Assembly (NCBI RefSeq): GCF_964656455.1
Contig: NC_135718.1
Location: 54,465,008 to 54,529,007, forward strand
From: Halichoerus grypus
Taxonomy: Eukaryota > Chordata > Mammalia > Carnivora > Phocidae
Direction of reading: 5' to 3'
DNA length: 64,000 nucleotides
Position numbers and translations under genes: made by a program. Under the pieces are notes generated by a model that was given only the letters and a program-made list of their open reading frames with translations, had not been told where the DNA came from and searched no databases. Every line of letters begins with the position of its first letter. Within the stretch, counting starts at the first letter, position 1. Below, one piece after another: positions 25,526 to 38,240 of the stretch.

Positions 25526-25727
25526 AGGGTTCCTGGGTGGCTCAGTCAGTTAAGCGGCTGCCTTTGGTTCAGGTCATGATCCCAGGGTCCTGGGATCGAG
25601 CCCCAAGTCAGGCTCCCTGCTCAACGGGGAGCCTGCTTCTCCCTCTGTCCCTCCCCCCCGCTTGTGCTCTAGCGCTTGCTCTCTCTCTCTCTCTCTCAAA
25701 TAAATAAATAAAATCTTTTTTAAAAAG
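25526..25727 (+). mobile_element. Can-SINE (SINEC)
   Basis: Sense element with head GGTTCCTGGGTGGCTCAG, CT repeat and AATAAA-type tail. The near-perfect duplication AGAA(T/G)AATTTTTCA flanks it. Confidence 0.93.
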
Positions 25728-26274
25728 AAGAATTTTTCAAAAATTGATAAAGCAGTAGAATTCTCCTTCAAATGAAATCTCACCCAGAGTCCAAAGTATA
25801 AAACCGATGAAGTGGAGCTGCTGTGGTTGGGGATGGAGGGGGCGGGAGCGGGGGGCCGGGGTGCAGTGGCACTCTGGGAACCGTGCCTCCCTCAGTGGCC
25901 AGGGAAAACCCTGCCTCGGGCATTAACCAATTTCCGTGATACAAACACTCCCACCAAGGCCTCTGCAGGCCAGCAGCCCTAGTTACTGACTCAGAGATGG
26001 GAAGAGATGCCCAGAATTACCTCCACGAGCCTGTGAGCCCGCGCCAGCTCCCAGAGCTACCCACTGGACCTGAGCTCTTCTGGGGTCATCCCAGGACTCA
26101 GAGGATCTCAGTCCTGGGGAGCCCAGGTCCAAGACACAGAGGTTGGCCCAAGCCTGGGGGTTGACGAGGCAGTTTCAGGATTTCAAAGTCTGAGGGGAAG
26201 CCAGAAAAATGTATCCCGATCCCCGGCAAGCATGGGGGGGCAAGTCAGAAGTGATGTCAGCGGGAGGGACCCGG

Positions 26275-26430
26275 CCCCAAGAATCGCCCGCATGACTTTG
26301 ACCAAGTCCTCTCTGGCCTCTGGCTCTCAGTCTCCCCACCTGTACAAATGAGGGCCGTGGGGCCCCACCCTGGCCTCGGGAAGTCAGTTGAGCTTGCCTT
26401 TGTCACTTCCTGCCTCTGCCCCCTTTGCAG
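26275..26430 (+). mobile_element. MIR SINE remnant
   Basis: ATGACTTTGACCAAGTCCTC, CTCAGTCTCCCCACCTGTAC: sense MIR core, diverged. Confidence 0.6.
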
Positions 26431-26989
26431 GCCTGGCACCCCGTCCCGGCAGAGCCCCAGGCCCTGGGTCACTCTCCCTCCACCCCTCAAACACCTGTCC
26501 TCAGCCAGCTGCCATCCGACGGAGTGTGCGGAGCTGGACACAGGGCGTGTGTCCTCCTTTGTCAGAGGCGAGTCCCACACGTGCCCACGACAGCCCATGC
26601 AGGCCGGCCTGATCCACGTGCGGTGCCTGAAGGAGCAGCGGGAGGGTGGCTCCTCGCAAGCAGCCCAGAGCATCGGGAGAGCCCAATCTGGCTTTTCTTT
26701 TTCAATTTGAAAAATAAGGTAAATTATGAAATAGTTTGAACACTCAGAAAAGGACATTTAGCTACCACCTGGACTGAGATGCTAGTATTCAGCCAGGCTT
26801 CTCGGACTGGGACATGCTTCTCCCCCGCTCAGAGCGTGCTCAGTGCCCCTCCCGGGGCCCCCTCCGTTCTCACGCAGGCGCAGCGGGCCAGGGGTGCCTG
26901 ACGCCTCCCTCCCAAGCAGGGGCTCGCCCGGGGCAAGACTGGCTTCTCTGTGCATCGGCCCTGTGTTCTGTCACACGCACGTTCCCCTG

Positions 26990-27140
26990 ACATCTCATAA
27001 CCCCCTGGTGAGGCGTGGGCAAAGGAAGACTTATTCTCTCCATTTCACAGAAGAAGAAGAGGCATAGAGGGTGAGGGAGTTACCCGAGAGCACACGGTAC
27101 ATGGTGGCAGGTCAGCACTAGACCCGGGTCTGTCCCTAAG
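26990..27140 (-). mobile_element. MIR SINE remnant
   Basis: CTCCATTTCACAGAAGAAGA, GAGCACACGGTACATGG and CTAGACCCGGGTCTG: antisense MIR. Confidence 0.65.
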
Positions 27141-27721
27141 ACGAGGGTTCTCTTCCCCATCAGCCCCTGGGTGGCCTCGCCCGCTCCCCTCCCCTCAGGG
27201 CCTCCAGGTGGGTTGCTAATAAGCATGCTGCGTCCATGGGTGTCAGTGGGGACTGTCCCAGGCAAACTGGGCCATACCTCAACACTACCTTTGAAAACCT
27301 ACCCCAAGAGGTGGTCGAGAGCCAGCATTGTGTGAGGTACAGGACACCGTCCCGCCCCAGAGGTGCACACGGACGCCCAGATGCACACATTTATGGTAGC
27401 CATCGGGCTGTGCATGCTGAGCATGCCACACACAGAGCTGCCAGCCGTGGAGCAGGAAGCAGGAAGGGCTGGCTTTCTAGAGGAAGTGGTTTGATTTAGG
27501 TCTTGGACAGCAAGCCCGGCGAGGTGGGGAGGAGGGCAATCCCACCTGGCAGAGGGCCCCCCACATTCCAACCTCAGTGGTAGGAACCCGCACCGCCCAA
27601 GGAGCCAAAGAGAGGGGTTTGTGAGAGGATGGGAAAGTAAATGATGACGATGGAAAAGCATATGCCTGTACACGCATCCACAGACGAATCAAATCCAGAA
27701 TATGTTTTAAAAAAAAAAGAT

Positions 27722-27950
27722 GGGGCGCCTGTTTGGCTCAGTGGTTAAGCGTCTGCCTTCGGCTCAGGTCATGATCCCAGAGTCCTGGGATCGAGCCCCA
27801 CGTCGGGCTCCCGGCTCAGCAGGAAGCCTGCTTCTCCCTCTCCCACTCCCCCTGCTTGTGTTCCTTCTCTCGCTGTGTCTCTCTCTCTCTCAAATAAATA
27901 AATAAAATCTTTAAAAAAAAAAGAAGAAAGAAAAAAGAAAAAAAATATCT
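27722..27950 (+). mobile_element. Can-SINE (SINEC), young subfamily
   Basis: Sense element GGGGCGCCTGTTTGGCTCAG with the CTGCTTCTCCCTCTCCC and CAAATAAATAAATAAA tail typical of arctoid carnivores, followed by a long A-rich tract. Target duplications are hidden in A-rich flanks. Confidence 0.93.
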
Positions 27951-27984
27951 CCAAATCAAGAAAAAAACCCCAGCCTAAAAAAAA

Positions 27985-28815
27985 AAAAAAGCACTGGCCA
28001 AGGCCTGGAACAGGCGCTATTCAGTGAGCCCGAGTCCAGCTGCCCAGTGAGCATGTGAAAAGTCCCCAACGCCACCACTCGCGGGGGGAAATGCAAATTA
28101 CAACCACAATGGGATCCCATCATACTCCCACCACGATGGCTAAAATTAAAAAAGAATGCTCGCTCCCCGAGCCGACAAGAATGCGGAGCTACCAGAACTC
28201 ACACACGCTGCTAGTGGGAGTGTTAATTAACCGCTTGGGAAATGGCTTGGCAGGATTTACGGAAACTAAACACATGCCTGGGTTGTGATCTGGCAAATGC
28301 CAGTCACAAGAATTTGCCCAAGAGAAACGAAAGCAAAATGACCGCCAAAGATGTAAACAGAAACGTTCATCACAGCTTTTTCCATGCGAGCCAGGAACTG
28401 AGAACCGCTCTACAGCCCAGGGATTGTGGGGTGCATATGTAAGTGAGGGCCCATCCCGTCAGTGAAATACTACACGGCGATGAAAAAGAACAAATTGCGA
28501 GGCCTTTAAGTGTGGGATGGACCTCACAGCCATAAGGTGGAATGGAAGGAGGCAGACAGAAATGCCTGTGTGCTGTGTGGATGCATTTGAATAAGCTCAG
28601 GGGTAGACGCAACTAATTTGGGGGATTAAGGTCTGAAGAGCGGTTACCTCTGGGAGATTATTGACTGGAAAAGGGCCTGGGCTGTTGGAGTGTGCTGTAT
28701 CTTGATCGATGAGGCATTTACACAGTCTACACCTGGAGAAATCCATCGAGCCATGCACACTTAAGATTTGAGAGCTTTATACTAAGAAATACACCCAATA
28801 AAGAGGTTTTTTTTA
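27985..28815 (+). mobile_element. L1 3' end fragment
   Basis: Sense L1 remnant containing GCAAATTACAACCACAATGG, CTGCTAGTGGGAGTGTTAAT, TGAAATACTACACGGCGATG and CACTTAAGATTTGAGAGC, the ORF2-end and 3' UTR order. It directly follows a SINE and its A-rich tail, and ends in CCAATAAA. Confidence 0.85.
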
Positions 28816-29204
28816 ATCCCTCTAGATAAAGTTCACGAGTGGAGTGGAGAGAGCCAGGGAGGGCAGGACAAGCACTTGGGAGGCTTTTGCAACACCCCAG
28901 GTGCGAGAGAATGAGTAAACCAGCGGGAAACAGGTGCCAGGCGTGGGCTCAGCCGATCATGCCACAGGAGGCTTGAGGAAGATGTCAACAGCGTGGGCAG
29001 CTGGGGGAGGCTTCTAGAAGGAGAAAGAGGGACTCGACCAGCAGGCAGAGGCAATGACTCCTGGTCCACATGCCCAGGTGTCATCTAGAACAGGCACCCT
29101 CGCTACCCGTCTTAGAGGGGGTGAGCACCCCAACATTGGCGGGCTCAACGAGAATAGTCAGCCCCATTCGTTGGGCCCTTCTGATGTCTGTGGGGCCCCG
29201 CAGT

Positions 29205-29500
29205 GAGAGCTTTATGGGAGCTCTCTCATCAAGCCCGGGAAGGAGGCCTTATTCTTCCTATTTCACAGATGTGCACACTGAGGCTCCGAGGGCTGAGCAG
29301 TGGCACCAGCACCCCCATCTGTTAGCCCTCCTTGTTAACAACCGTGACGCACCAGAGGTGGATGGCCCTCTGCAGGGACATCGGTGGGGCAGCGGGGCAG
29401 AAGCAAGCCCCGCACGATGGCCCTCCGAGGCGAGCGCTGTTATCCCCATCTTACAGATGAGGAGTTGGAAGCTCAGAGTGATGAACCGGGGAACCCCCAT
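29205..29500 (-). mobile_element. Two adjacent MIR remnants
   Basis: CCTATTTCACAGATGTGCAC (near 29255) and ATCCCCATCTTACAGATGAG (near 29440) are two antisense MIR cores about 190 bases apart. Confidence 0.65.
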
Positions 29501-30479
29501 CCCCCCCGGTGTGCGGTCCCCCAGCCCAGCCTGTCCCGCTTGCCTGTCAAACCTCCCCCGGGTCCTGGGCACTGGAGGGCTGGCACCCCCCAGTGGATGG
29601 GGCAGAGATGACCAATTCTGAGAGACCCAAAGAATGAGAGGGGAGGGAGAAAGAACAGAGACGCCAAGGAACTGAGCAAAGCCATGGACTGAGCAGGCGG
29701 GGAAGGCAGGCAGCTGGTGCAGAGGTGGGAGACTGAGCAGATGTTCCCAACAGCTGTGAACTCATGAGACAGACGCTGCTGACACCAGCTTGCAGGGCCG
29801 GTCCCCGCTCCTGCCTGTCCCCTGCACCCCCTCGGCGGCCACCCTGGTCCAGGCAGCAAGGGGTGTAAGTTGGGGGAGGATCAGCAGAAGGCCAGGCCAG
29901 ACTCTCCCAGGGAGCCCCCCAGGAGACTGTGCGACCCTGGGCCTCAGTGTTCTCATCTGGACAATGGGTCTCAAAGACCCTGCCGCTACCGTCAGGCTCC
30001 GAGCCACCAAGGCATTTCCCCCCCACCAGGCCTCACTCCTGCCAAGAGGACACCCTGCAGCCCTCCACCCCCTCACCCAGGCTCCTGGCTCCCTATGGGA
30101 AGTGCAGCCCACTCGGCGCCACCATCCTGGGGCCTCCAGCCTCGTCTCCGAAGGACGGGGTGTGCTCGCTTCGGCCGCACACACACCAACACTGAAACAG
30201 GGCGGGGAAGAGGAGCGTGGCCCCTGCATAGGGATGACACACAGAGTCTTGAAGTGTTCCATGTTTAAAAAACGTAAAAACAAAAGATGAGGCCAAAGAC
30301 TGCCTGCAGCATCCCTGTCCTCCCCGTGACCCCCAGGCAGGCCCTTGCTTCAGGCTCTGCAGGGCGGGAGGTGCCTTGTGGCTGACCTGGGAGGGGCCAA
30401 TGTGACAGTAGGGTGGGAGAGATCCGGGGGACTCCATCAACCCCATTGTCACCCCCGCCCACCAAGAACTGCCTGGCCT

Positions 30480-30650
30480 CAAACCAAGCTTTGCCAAACC
30501 AGCTGTGTGACCTGAGGCAGGTAACTCAACCTCTCTGAGTGGCTCATCGATAAGGTGCCGATGGGCTGGCCCCCTTGACAGAGCTGGAGTGAGAACTGGC
30601 TGCCACGGCCGCAGTGGGAGCCGCCCAGCCGGTGCCCAGCGCTCCGCGGT
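30480..30650 (+). mobile_element. MIR SINE remnant
   Basis: CCAGCTGTGTGACCTGAGGC and AACTCAACCTCTCTGAGTGG: clear sense MIR core. Another small sense piece is at 29915-30010. Confidence 0.7.
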
Positions 30651-31304
30651 ATAAGGACAGCTCCCGGGCATGAGAGAAAAGACAACCGTGGAGCTTGAAG
30701 GGACTTCAGCCAATGCTGACCCCAGGCCTCACTTGACGTCCACAGAGGGCAGCTGGAAAACGGGCCACACAGCCCTTAGGGCTCAGAGGGCACAGAGCCC
30801 AAGTTTCTGGCTCCCAGGCCAGTTCTCCCTGGTCACCTGAAGTCACTCCTGCCCCTGCTGCAGATGCGACAAATGCCTTCTCCCTGATGGCATCCAGAGA
30901 TGCCGGGCAAGAGTGGGCACGGGAAAGCACACCGTGGGCCTCTGGAACCCCCGCTCCGTTGTTGAGGGCGAAAGAACCACAGTCCCTGGGCCCCGAGTGG
31001 GGCATCTGCCCGAGAAGGCGAGGCCAGGGTGGGATCCAGGCTACTGAGGCCGCACTCCCTCTGCCTGCTGTCCGCTGGGCCCCCCTTTCGCTGGCAGAGG
31101 CTCCAGGCTTGATGAAGCTGTCTGTTGTCTGCAGTGTCACTTCAGATAGAGTCCAAAGGGGACAAAGGGAACAGGAATCACAGGTCCCTGAAACAGGCTG
31201 AACCCGATGTCAGCGGCTTCCTTGGGTCTTTAATGCCAGCCAGCTGCCCTGTGGATGCTCAGCCCAGCCCCTGCCCAACCTCACACGGAGGAGGGGGACA
31301 CTGT

Positions 31305-31365
31305 GTACAGCCCCTGATTAATTAAACCAATAAACCACCAATGCAAATCTGGCCAAGGACCAGCT
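31305..31365. promoter_or_regulatory. Candidate POU/homeobox element
   Basis: TGATTAATTAAACC, CCAATAAACC and a perfect octamer ATGCAAAT (31341-31348) lie within 40 bases, in repeat-free sequence. Confidence 0.25.
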
Positions 31366-33869
31366 CTTCACAGTGCTCCATGCTGAGGGGAGGACTGCAT
31401 GAACCACTGCAGCAGGAGAACAGGAAGTAGGGAGGAGAGACAGAGGAGGAAAAGAAGGAAGAGAAAGGCCAGCCAGGGAGGGGGCTCAGAAGCAGGCTGA
31501 GGGTCCTGGCCCCCAGACCTCCTCTCTGGACCACATCATGACTCATATCTGTAGCATCCCCTGGGGTCCCATTCTCACCTTTGTGCTCTCCTTCCCACCT
31601 CCTGCCAACATGGCTTCAAGAAAAGTCCTCTATCAGTCATTCACACTATAGTAAGAATTTGAAGCTGGACAAGAGTGCAGAGATGCCCTGATCCCACGTC
31701 ATCTGGGGGATAAAGCAACTGAAGCTAGGAGGGCTAAATGCCCCTGGGCATCAGTGGCCAAGCTGAAAACTTCTGAGCACTAGGCCTATACCATTGGTCT
31801 TTGTGATGCACAACCTCCCCATGCCAAGGTCTTTCTTCGGTGGAGAGTCAAAATGTCTAACTTGGTGGAAAATATAGGCATATATAGGCCCATATAGTGT
31901 GGGCCAAGGCTGGCTACCACAGTAGGAGTCCTGCAGGGGCCCTTTCTTCAGTGTCTTTGGGTCTGGGCAGTGTGGGACCCTGGCAAAGGCCCAGGCAAGC
32001 AGCCCTGCTCACCCTCTATTCTGGATTCTCAGGGGACCTGGTTGTCAGGAAGTTTGTCCATTAGGAGAAGCTGTGTGGCCTGGGGCCAGCCCTGGTCTTT
32101 TCTGGGCCTCATTTTCTCTGTCTGATCACAAGGGACTCAGAACTAACCATCTGTAAGTGACTCTTCATCAGGGTCTGTAAGGGGAGAACTGCCTCTTTGA
32201 CAAGCCTGGGGTCTGGCCTGAACAGAGAGCTTATGTTTGGAGCCAGAGCCCCTCTAGCCACCCCCAAACTGCTGGATGGGCCCTGGGGTTCAGCCATGAA
32301 TTCCAAGCACCCTTCATTTCCCCATCTATAAAATGGGGTCTCACAGGTTGGAGGCTATGCACTAATGAATGCTTTCTGAGCCTCAGAAGAGAAAAAGGGG
32401 AGCCTCTGTGGGGACCAGGGGATATAAGGCTGCAGCCTAGGGGCCCCTGATGCCAGGCTGGTCACTGGGCCCTGCCCCGCTGGTCCAGGAAACACCAGCA
32501 ATCCAGCAACCTCTAGTCTACTAGAGAGGTTTTCCTGGCATTCACTTCCTCTGGGACCTCAAGGAAAATCTTCCGCACGTCATGCCCCTACAGCCCTCCT
32601 CTGTAGATGGTTCGGAAGCCCTGTGACCCAGGTTCCCAACTCTAGAGAAAGTGACAGCATTTTCCTCATGTCCCTCTCTCCGACTGGGGTTTGTCAAGTC
32701 TTCACACATCCCTACCACTGTGAGGGACACAGGGGATACATGGGAAGGTGCCAGCCATCAGGAGGCTATGTGTCCCCTGGGTAGACAGAAGGCAAAGCAA
32801 TGAGAGAGGCTGAATGTCATCACGTGTGAAAATGTTAGAATAAATGGCCTCGCGGCCCAGATGCCTCAGCAGGGAAAGGAAGCATAAAGCCCTGCAGTCT
32901 TCTAGTTCCTGACCCTGGCAGACAGCTCCAATAGATCCCACAACTCTTTCCAGCTGAGCCCGGATGCAGCCTCCCTGGTCTTTCTGTGAATGGTGCTCCG
33001 GGCAGCCCCCGGCCTGATCGCTGGAGTTAGCAAGCAAAGCGGGGCTCACCTGTCCCCAAAGGTCTAAGAATTATAGCTGAGCCGGCTGCAGGAGACTTCT
33101 TGGAGGGAGAAGTCTTCACCTAGGCCTTGAAAGAAGAATCTGGATAGTTGGAGGGAACAGAGAGATGTTCCAGGTGGCAGGAGCAGTGTAAGTGGAGATC
33201 TGGAGAGAGGAATCTGCACGGTATATTCAAGGACCATGAGATCAGGTGCCAGAGGGGAGAGAAGCCCAGAAGAGTAGAGGGAGGCAGAATGGGAGGTGGG
33301 GGGGGGGTGCCCAAAGTCAGGCCAGTCCCACCCCTCTCCCCAGTCTGGTTGACTGAACCTGAAGCCCCACTGCCTTCTGTACCCACTCCCTAGCCTGGAG
33401 AGAGGCCCTGGAGGAGCGTGGGGTGAGCGAGGTGGCTCTGGGTGACAAGGAAATTTGTAGCCTCATTAGAATGACATGTCACTGCCCATTCGGAGTTGCA
33501 TAAACCATCTCCGGCAGCTCTGCTCCGTGGGTGATTTACAGCCGCGTCCAGCCCAGTCCGGCCACCGGTCCAGGGGCAGCCCACACCACAGGGAGAGCTG
33601 TCCTCCATCACTGCACCGGGGGCCAAGTGCAGAACGGCCAGCTCAGACACCAGGGCATCTAGGGCTCTAGGATGCACGGGGCACACAGGCCAAGGACAGG
33701 TGCACAGTGCAACCCCTTTCCCTTCCCCTGGGCCCCTCCTTAGAAGACAAGTCTCCACCCACACTTTCCTTTAGGACCTCTCTTAGTTTTCACCTCTAAC
33801 AGGGAGCCCACCAGGATTTATCTGCAAGACCTAACCAACTGCACAGAATGGCAGGAAACCTGTTTATAG

Positions 33870-34275
33870 GTCTGACCCAATGCTAACATTCTAAGGGACT
33901 TGGGCAAGCCATCCCTCTACCCAGGACTCAGTGTCTCCATCTGTCACCAAGGGAGTCAGACAAGAGAGCCCTCGGGCCTCCAGCACTAACGCTCTCGTCA
34001 TTTCTGTCCAGAGGAGGCCAGTTGCCTGGCTGGCTCCTACAGCATCATCTGGAGTCTAGGCACCTTGTCCCGCTGCCCTCAGAGCCTAGCCCAGGTGCTG
34101 ACCAGCAACCTGAGGGGTTCAAAGGCCCAGAACCTTGGACCGCCATAGCTGGAGGGGCCTTCAAAGACCCTATGGTCCAAACTCTGCTTTTCCCAGATGG
34201 GCCATGGAGGCCCAGAGAGGGCAATGACTTGCCCAAGGCTGCACAGCAAGCCCTCCACAGCCAGGACTTTTACCT
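33870..34275. mobile_element. MIR-family remnants (sense, then antisense)
   Basis: A sense-type piece with GGACTTGGGCAAGCCATCCC and GTGTCTCCATCTGTCACC, then an antisense type with GGAGGCCCAGAGAGGGCAAT and TGCCCAAGGCTGCACAGC. Confidence 0.6.
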
Positions 34276-34797
34276 TAGTTGAGATCTTGGTGATGTGACT
34301 CATGGGTACAAAGGCTGTGCTAACTGTCCCATTCCTGCCACTCACAGGGAGTCCCCTGGGGTAAGGGAGGGTCACTGGACCCTGATGGGTGGGGTCAACA
34401 GGGCAAACAGAAGAAATCTCCCCCACCTGCCAAGAACCCACAATCGAGACAAGAGGAAGAGATTCTCGTGGGAAACAGGAGCCAGAGAGTGCACTGTCCC
34501 AACTAAAGCTCCCCCATCAACTCCCCACTGCCTGTCATTCCACCGTAAGTGAAGTGTCGCTTTGGGGTAAAAACTGCCCTCTTTATAGAGGAAGTTCCAA
34601 AGTCATTTCCTAGCATCTCAGTATAAATGAATTTGTCAGAAGTCCTTCTCTGAGGCAACGGGGGCCCAAGATCAAATAAAGGATCCAAAGAGAAAGACCC
34701 CTGCTTCTTCTGGGGTGCAGACAAAAGTTCCTAGAATTCTCTCCCCATGGGCAGCCCTCTGGCCTCATATGCTGGTTTACAGCTTGTCCCAGCACGG

Positions 34798-34801
<4 letters not shown>

Positions 34802-34828
<27 letters not shown>

Positions 34829-34848
34829 TGCACACACACACACACACC
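34802..34848. repeat. CA microsatellite
   Basis: About 47 bases of CA dinucleotides with one TG interruption in the middle. Confidence 0.95.
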
Positions 34849-35814
34849 GCACTGCCAAGACCAGAGTGAAAGCATCAGCCTAGCAAAGACCTTCTCAGTG
34901 TCAGAGAGGGCTTTCTCAGGGGTGGGGAGCTGCCTGACCCTGGAGGCATCCAAGCCAAGGGAGTGGAATGACGAGGGGCTTTTCCATCCCAGAGAGACTC
35001 GAGGACACTTTGCCACTCCTCGTCCTCCCCCTCCTCCTCCATGAGCCCCCCAGTTCTGCCAGCCTGAATGCAAGTCCATGAATGTCCTGCCCATCCTCTG
35101 CCCTGCTACTGGGGCCCTGGCATTCAAGGGTGTTCTCTGAGTGGCCAGTGCCAGGGTGGCCCCTCGCAGGGGCTGGTAGCCCCCTTGTCACGAGGCTCCA
35201 GGGCCCCCAGAGCCCCCCACCAATCAGGCCACAGCCCACCCTTCAGTTGCTGGTCCCAGGCTACAGGACCCCTCGTTAGCACTCATGGGGGCACAAGGAG
35301 CCTTGGCCTCCGACCCGGAAAATGACAGTCCCCAAAGGCCCTCACTCACTCGCTCACAGTCTCCCACGTGCCTGTGGGCAGGCACCCAGGCGGGGGCGCG
35401 GAGACCGGCCTGCAGTCCTCCTACCTCTCGGCTCCGCATGGCTCTCCCACTCCGAGCCTTTGCTTCCTGCTCTGCCAGTCTCTCCCTCCCCTCTGGCTCT
35501 CCTTCTGTGGGTCCCATCTCCTCCCTGTCCGGCCCTAGCGCTCTTTGCCTCTGTGCCTTCTGCCCCTCATTCCCCGCCTCCGGCTCTCCCCACCTCCAAG
35601 GGCCCCAGCCCTGCGGGGCTGCACACCCAAGCCAATGCTGAATCAGCGTTTCTGAGCCCTTCGGAGCTGAGGGCAACTCTCCCTTCTCCCCAGCGCAGCC
35701 CGCCCGGCAGCCTCCTCCCGCTACTCCCTGTCCTCTGGCCATCTCCTGGGGGCCCAGCCCTGCACCAAGCCCCAAGGCAGGCAGGGGAGGGGAGAGGCCC
35801 AGGCACTTCCCTCA

Positions 35815-35945
35815 GATAGCCAAGGTGGGTTTTACATACAAGCAAATGGAAGCACAGAGACATGAAGAGACCACCCCAGCCAAGCTGCGGTTTAAACCCA
35901 GGTCTGCCGGACTCCAAAGCCCAGGGGCTTTCTTATCTCCACGTC
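35815..35945 (-). mobile_element. MIR SINE remnant
   Basis: GAAGCACAGAGACATGAAGAG, GGTTTAAACCCAGGTCTGCC: antisense MIR. Confidence 0.65.
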
Positions 35946-36534
35946 GGGGAGCCCAGACAGCTGGGCTAATGGTACAGCCAGGACTCGAACCTCCAGCCCT
36001 GCAGGCGCACAGGGACTAGTTCCGTCAGAGCCAGGAGATGCTCACGGAGGGGTGTCCCTGCCACCAAGGGGATACCATCTAGGACAGGGGTGGGGCTGGG
36101 GGGTCCTGGAAGGAAGCATCAGGGAGAGGGAGATGGGGGACCCCGGTGGGAGAGCAGGAGGCAGGGAGGGGATGAGCGCAGCAGGGGAGGAAGGTGGGGG
36201 GGAGGGCAAAGCAGGGAGGACCCAGGAGGAAAAGACAAAGGGAAGGAGACAGGAAAAACCACAGAGCCCTTCCTCCCCTCCCCCAAAGCCGAAAGTTAAA
36301 AATAGGCTGTGTGGTGAAAGAGACAGAATGAGAGCAGGCGTCTGAAGCAAGAGGTATGGGGGCTGCACCAGGAGGAGTGTCCCCGCAGGCCTCAGCCAGG
36401 ACGAGGTGGTGGCCGCGTCTGCCCCGCCTGCCCGGGCCCCGACCCGGGCCTGAGGACATCCTTGCACCCAGGAATAACCCACCCGTGCAGCGTTCGGCCG
36501 GCTCAGAGCCAGGCTCTGGGCACCCAGACCTGGC

Positions 36535-36610
36535 AGGTTGGCCGTTACAACCCCACTGTACAGATGGAAAAACTGAGGCTCAGAGAGCCACATGACAGGC
36601 CTGATTCCCG
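36535..36610 (-). mobile_element. MIR SINE fragment
   Basis: ACCCCACTGTACAGATGGAA and AACTGAGGCTCAGAGAGCC: antisense MIR core only. Confidence 0.6.
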
Positions 36611-37049
36611 GGCACCACCATGAGGACTTGGCCACAGAGGGGACAGACCCCCTGTGGGATTCCCTGGGCTCAGAATTAAAGATGCAGCCCCCCCACCCTC
36701 ACCTCCGAGTTCCGCCCACCCCACCCCGGGCTGACACCCAACATCAAGGAGGGCAGAGAGGAAAGGGTGAGGGACGAAGTCCCAGGAGATCTGGCCGCAC
36801 ACACCACGATGCCCCACCACCTTCTTGCGTTGGCAGCTCTGGGGGAGGCTGAGGCCCGGAGAGGGCGAGCTGTCTGCCCTGGTGCTCACCACAGCAGCAG
36901 AGGTAGGCGCTGAGAACCGGGAGATCTTTCTGTTCCCAGCCCGGCCCTGCCCCTAAGCGGCTGGGTGGCAGGGTTAGACCCCCCCTTCCCGGAGCTTGAG
37001 CTCCCTCATAACCCCGTGCCCTTCCTGCCTACCTCCTGGGCACGCCTGT

Positions 37050-37275
37050 GGAGGAACTAATTAGTGGTTGGTTTGCGGAGGCGAAGGCCCACATGCACAC
37101 AGAGGGTTATTAGCCCTCCGAGCCCGAGAGGAAGGCCAGCTAGGAGCTGCCGTGCTGACGGGGCTGGTTTCTCTGCCCAACTGGAGGGCGTCATTACTTT
37201 TGTTAGCAGACAGCGTGATTATTGGATGTTGTTAATAATCTCTTAGGTTTATAAACAGCCTTTCTTCCAAGGATC
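37050..37275. promoter_or_regulatory. Candidate distal regulatory element
   Basis: Starts with the palindrome CTAATTAG (37057-37064), continues with GGTTATTAGCCC and ends with TTGTTAATAATCTC and GTTTATAAAC-like words. Repeat-free, between MIR-bearing segments. Confidence 0.3.
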
Positions 37276-37329
37276 TTAGGGCTCTTCCACATTTAGCTTC
37301 CCCTGTTGCCAGCAGGTCAATACCGCAGC

Positions 37330-37690
37330 ACGGGGAAGCACAGATCTCCGTGCTTTTATGAGACACAGAGGGGTTAGGCCTCTCGACCAGGGTCACACAG
37401 CGAGTCAGAGACAGAGCTGGAACCAGTGGTCATGGTCTTCGGGGGTCCAGGAAGAACCCATCTTCTGTAGACTCACTGATTCTCTCGGTCTCTCTCTAGC
37501 CATCTCAGGACAAGCCCACCCCTCACACTTGTCTCGTGTTTTCTATCAGATTGGATCCCCTGTGATAAAGGCAGGGCTGGTGGAATTGTTGTTACCATGG
37601 GGCAGGTGAGGCTCAGAGAAGTGAAGTGACTTACTAAAGATCACACAGCAGCAGGCAGGTGTCTGGACTCCCCCTCCAGTGCTCTAACCA
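37330..37690 (-). mobile_element. Two MIR remnants
   Basis: Antisense MIR cores at 37330-37440 (CAGGGTCACACAGCGAGTC) and 37570-37690 (AGGTGAGGCTCAGAGAAGTG, AAGATCACACAGCAGC). Confidence 0.65.
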
Positions 37691-38109
37691 GGCTGGCAGC
37701 TGAGCTGGGGAGGCTCCAGGGGAACAGTGAGGTGGGTTCTATGACAGGTAGGAAGACCTCGTCCTGTTAGTCCTTCCTGCAGGGTGCGGGGGAGGGGCCG
37801 AGCCAGGACAGCCCGTGGCCATCTCCCTTCCGTGGCCCACAGGTGGTCGTGAGGGAGCAAAATGAGGAGGAAGAAGGTAGCCCAGACGGAGAGGAGACCC
37901 CAGTGGCTGACTGAAGGCAGCTAACTCCCCTGTTTGCGCCTCCATGTCCACAGCTGCCATATGAGGATGGGGCTGGGCAAGGGGAGCCCTTAGGTTCCCT
38001 CTGGTTCGGAGGCCGCTGAGGTCTCGAAGAGCCTGAGGTCCAGCCCCCGAGTCCAGCCCGCTAGAGCCCCTCCAGCATGTTGGGGTGGGGGGGAGGGGAG
38101 AACCCAGCC

Positions 38110-38240
38110 AGTAAGGCAGGAGCCCTGGCTTGTATCGCAGCTGACAGGGACCTTGAGCAGGTCCCTCACCCTCCAGGCATCTGTCTCCTGGTCTGTCGAG
38201 TAAGGGACTACCCTGAGGTCCCTTCCAGCCCTGGGGCAGC
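38110..38240 (+). mobile_element. MIR SINE remnant
   Basis: GACCTTGAGCAGGTCCCTCA and CTGTCTCCTGGTCTGTCGAG: diverged sense MIR. An antisense piece lies at 38850-38960 (AGAGAAACTGAGGCCCAGAA). Confidence 0.6.

Larger units (their letters stand above)
20861..27721. other. GC-rich intergenic DNA without recognised genes
   Basis: L2 at 22.5-23.5 kb, the GGAT repeat, the AGCCCAGG repeat, a SINE at 25.5 kb and MIR remnants at 26.3 and 27.0 kb. No exon recognised. Confidence 0.65.
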
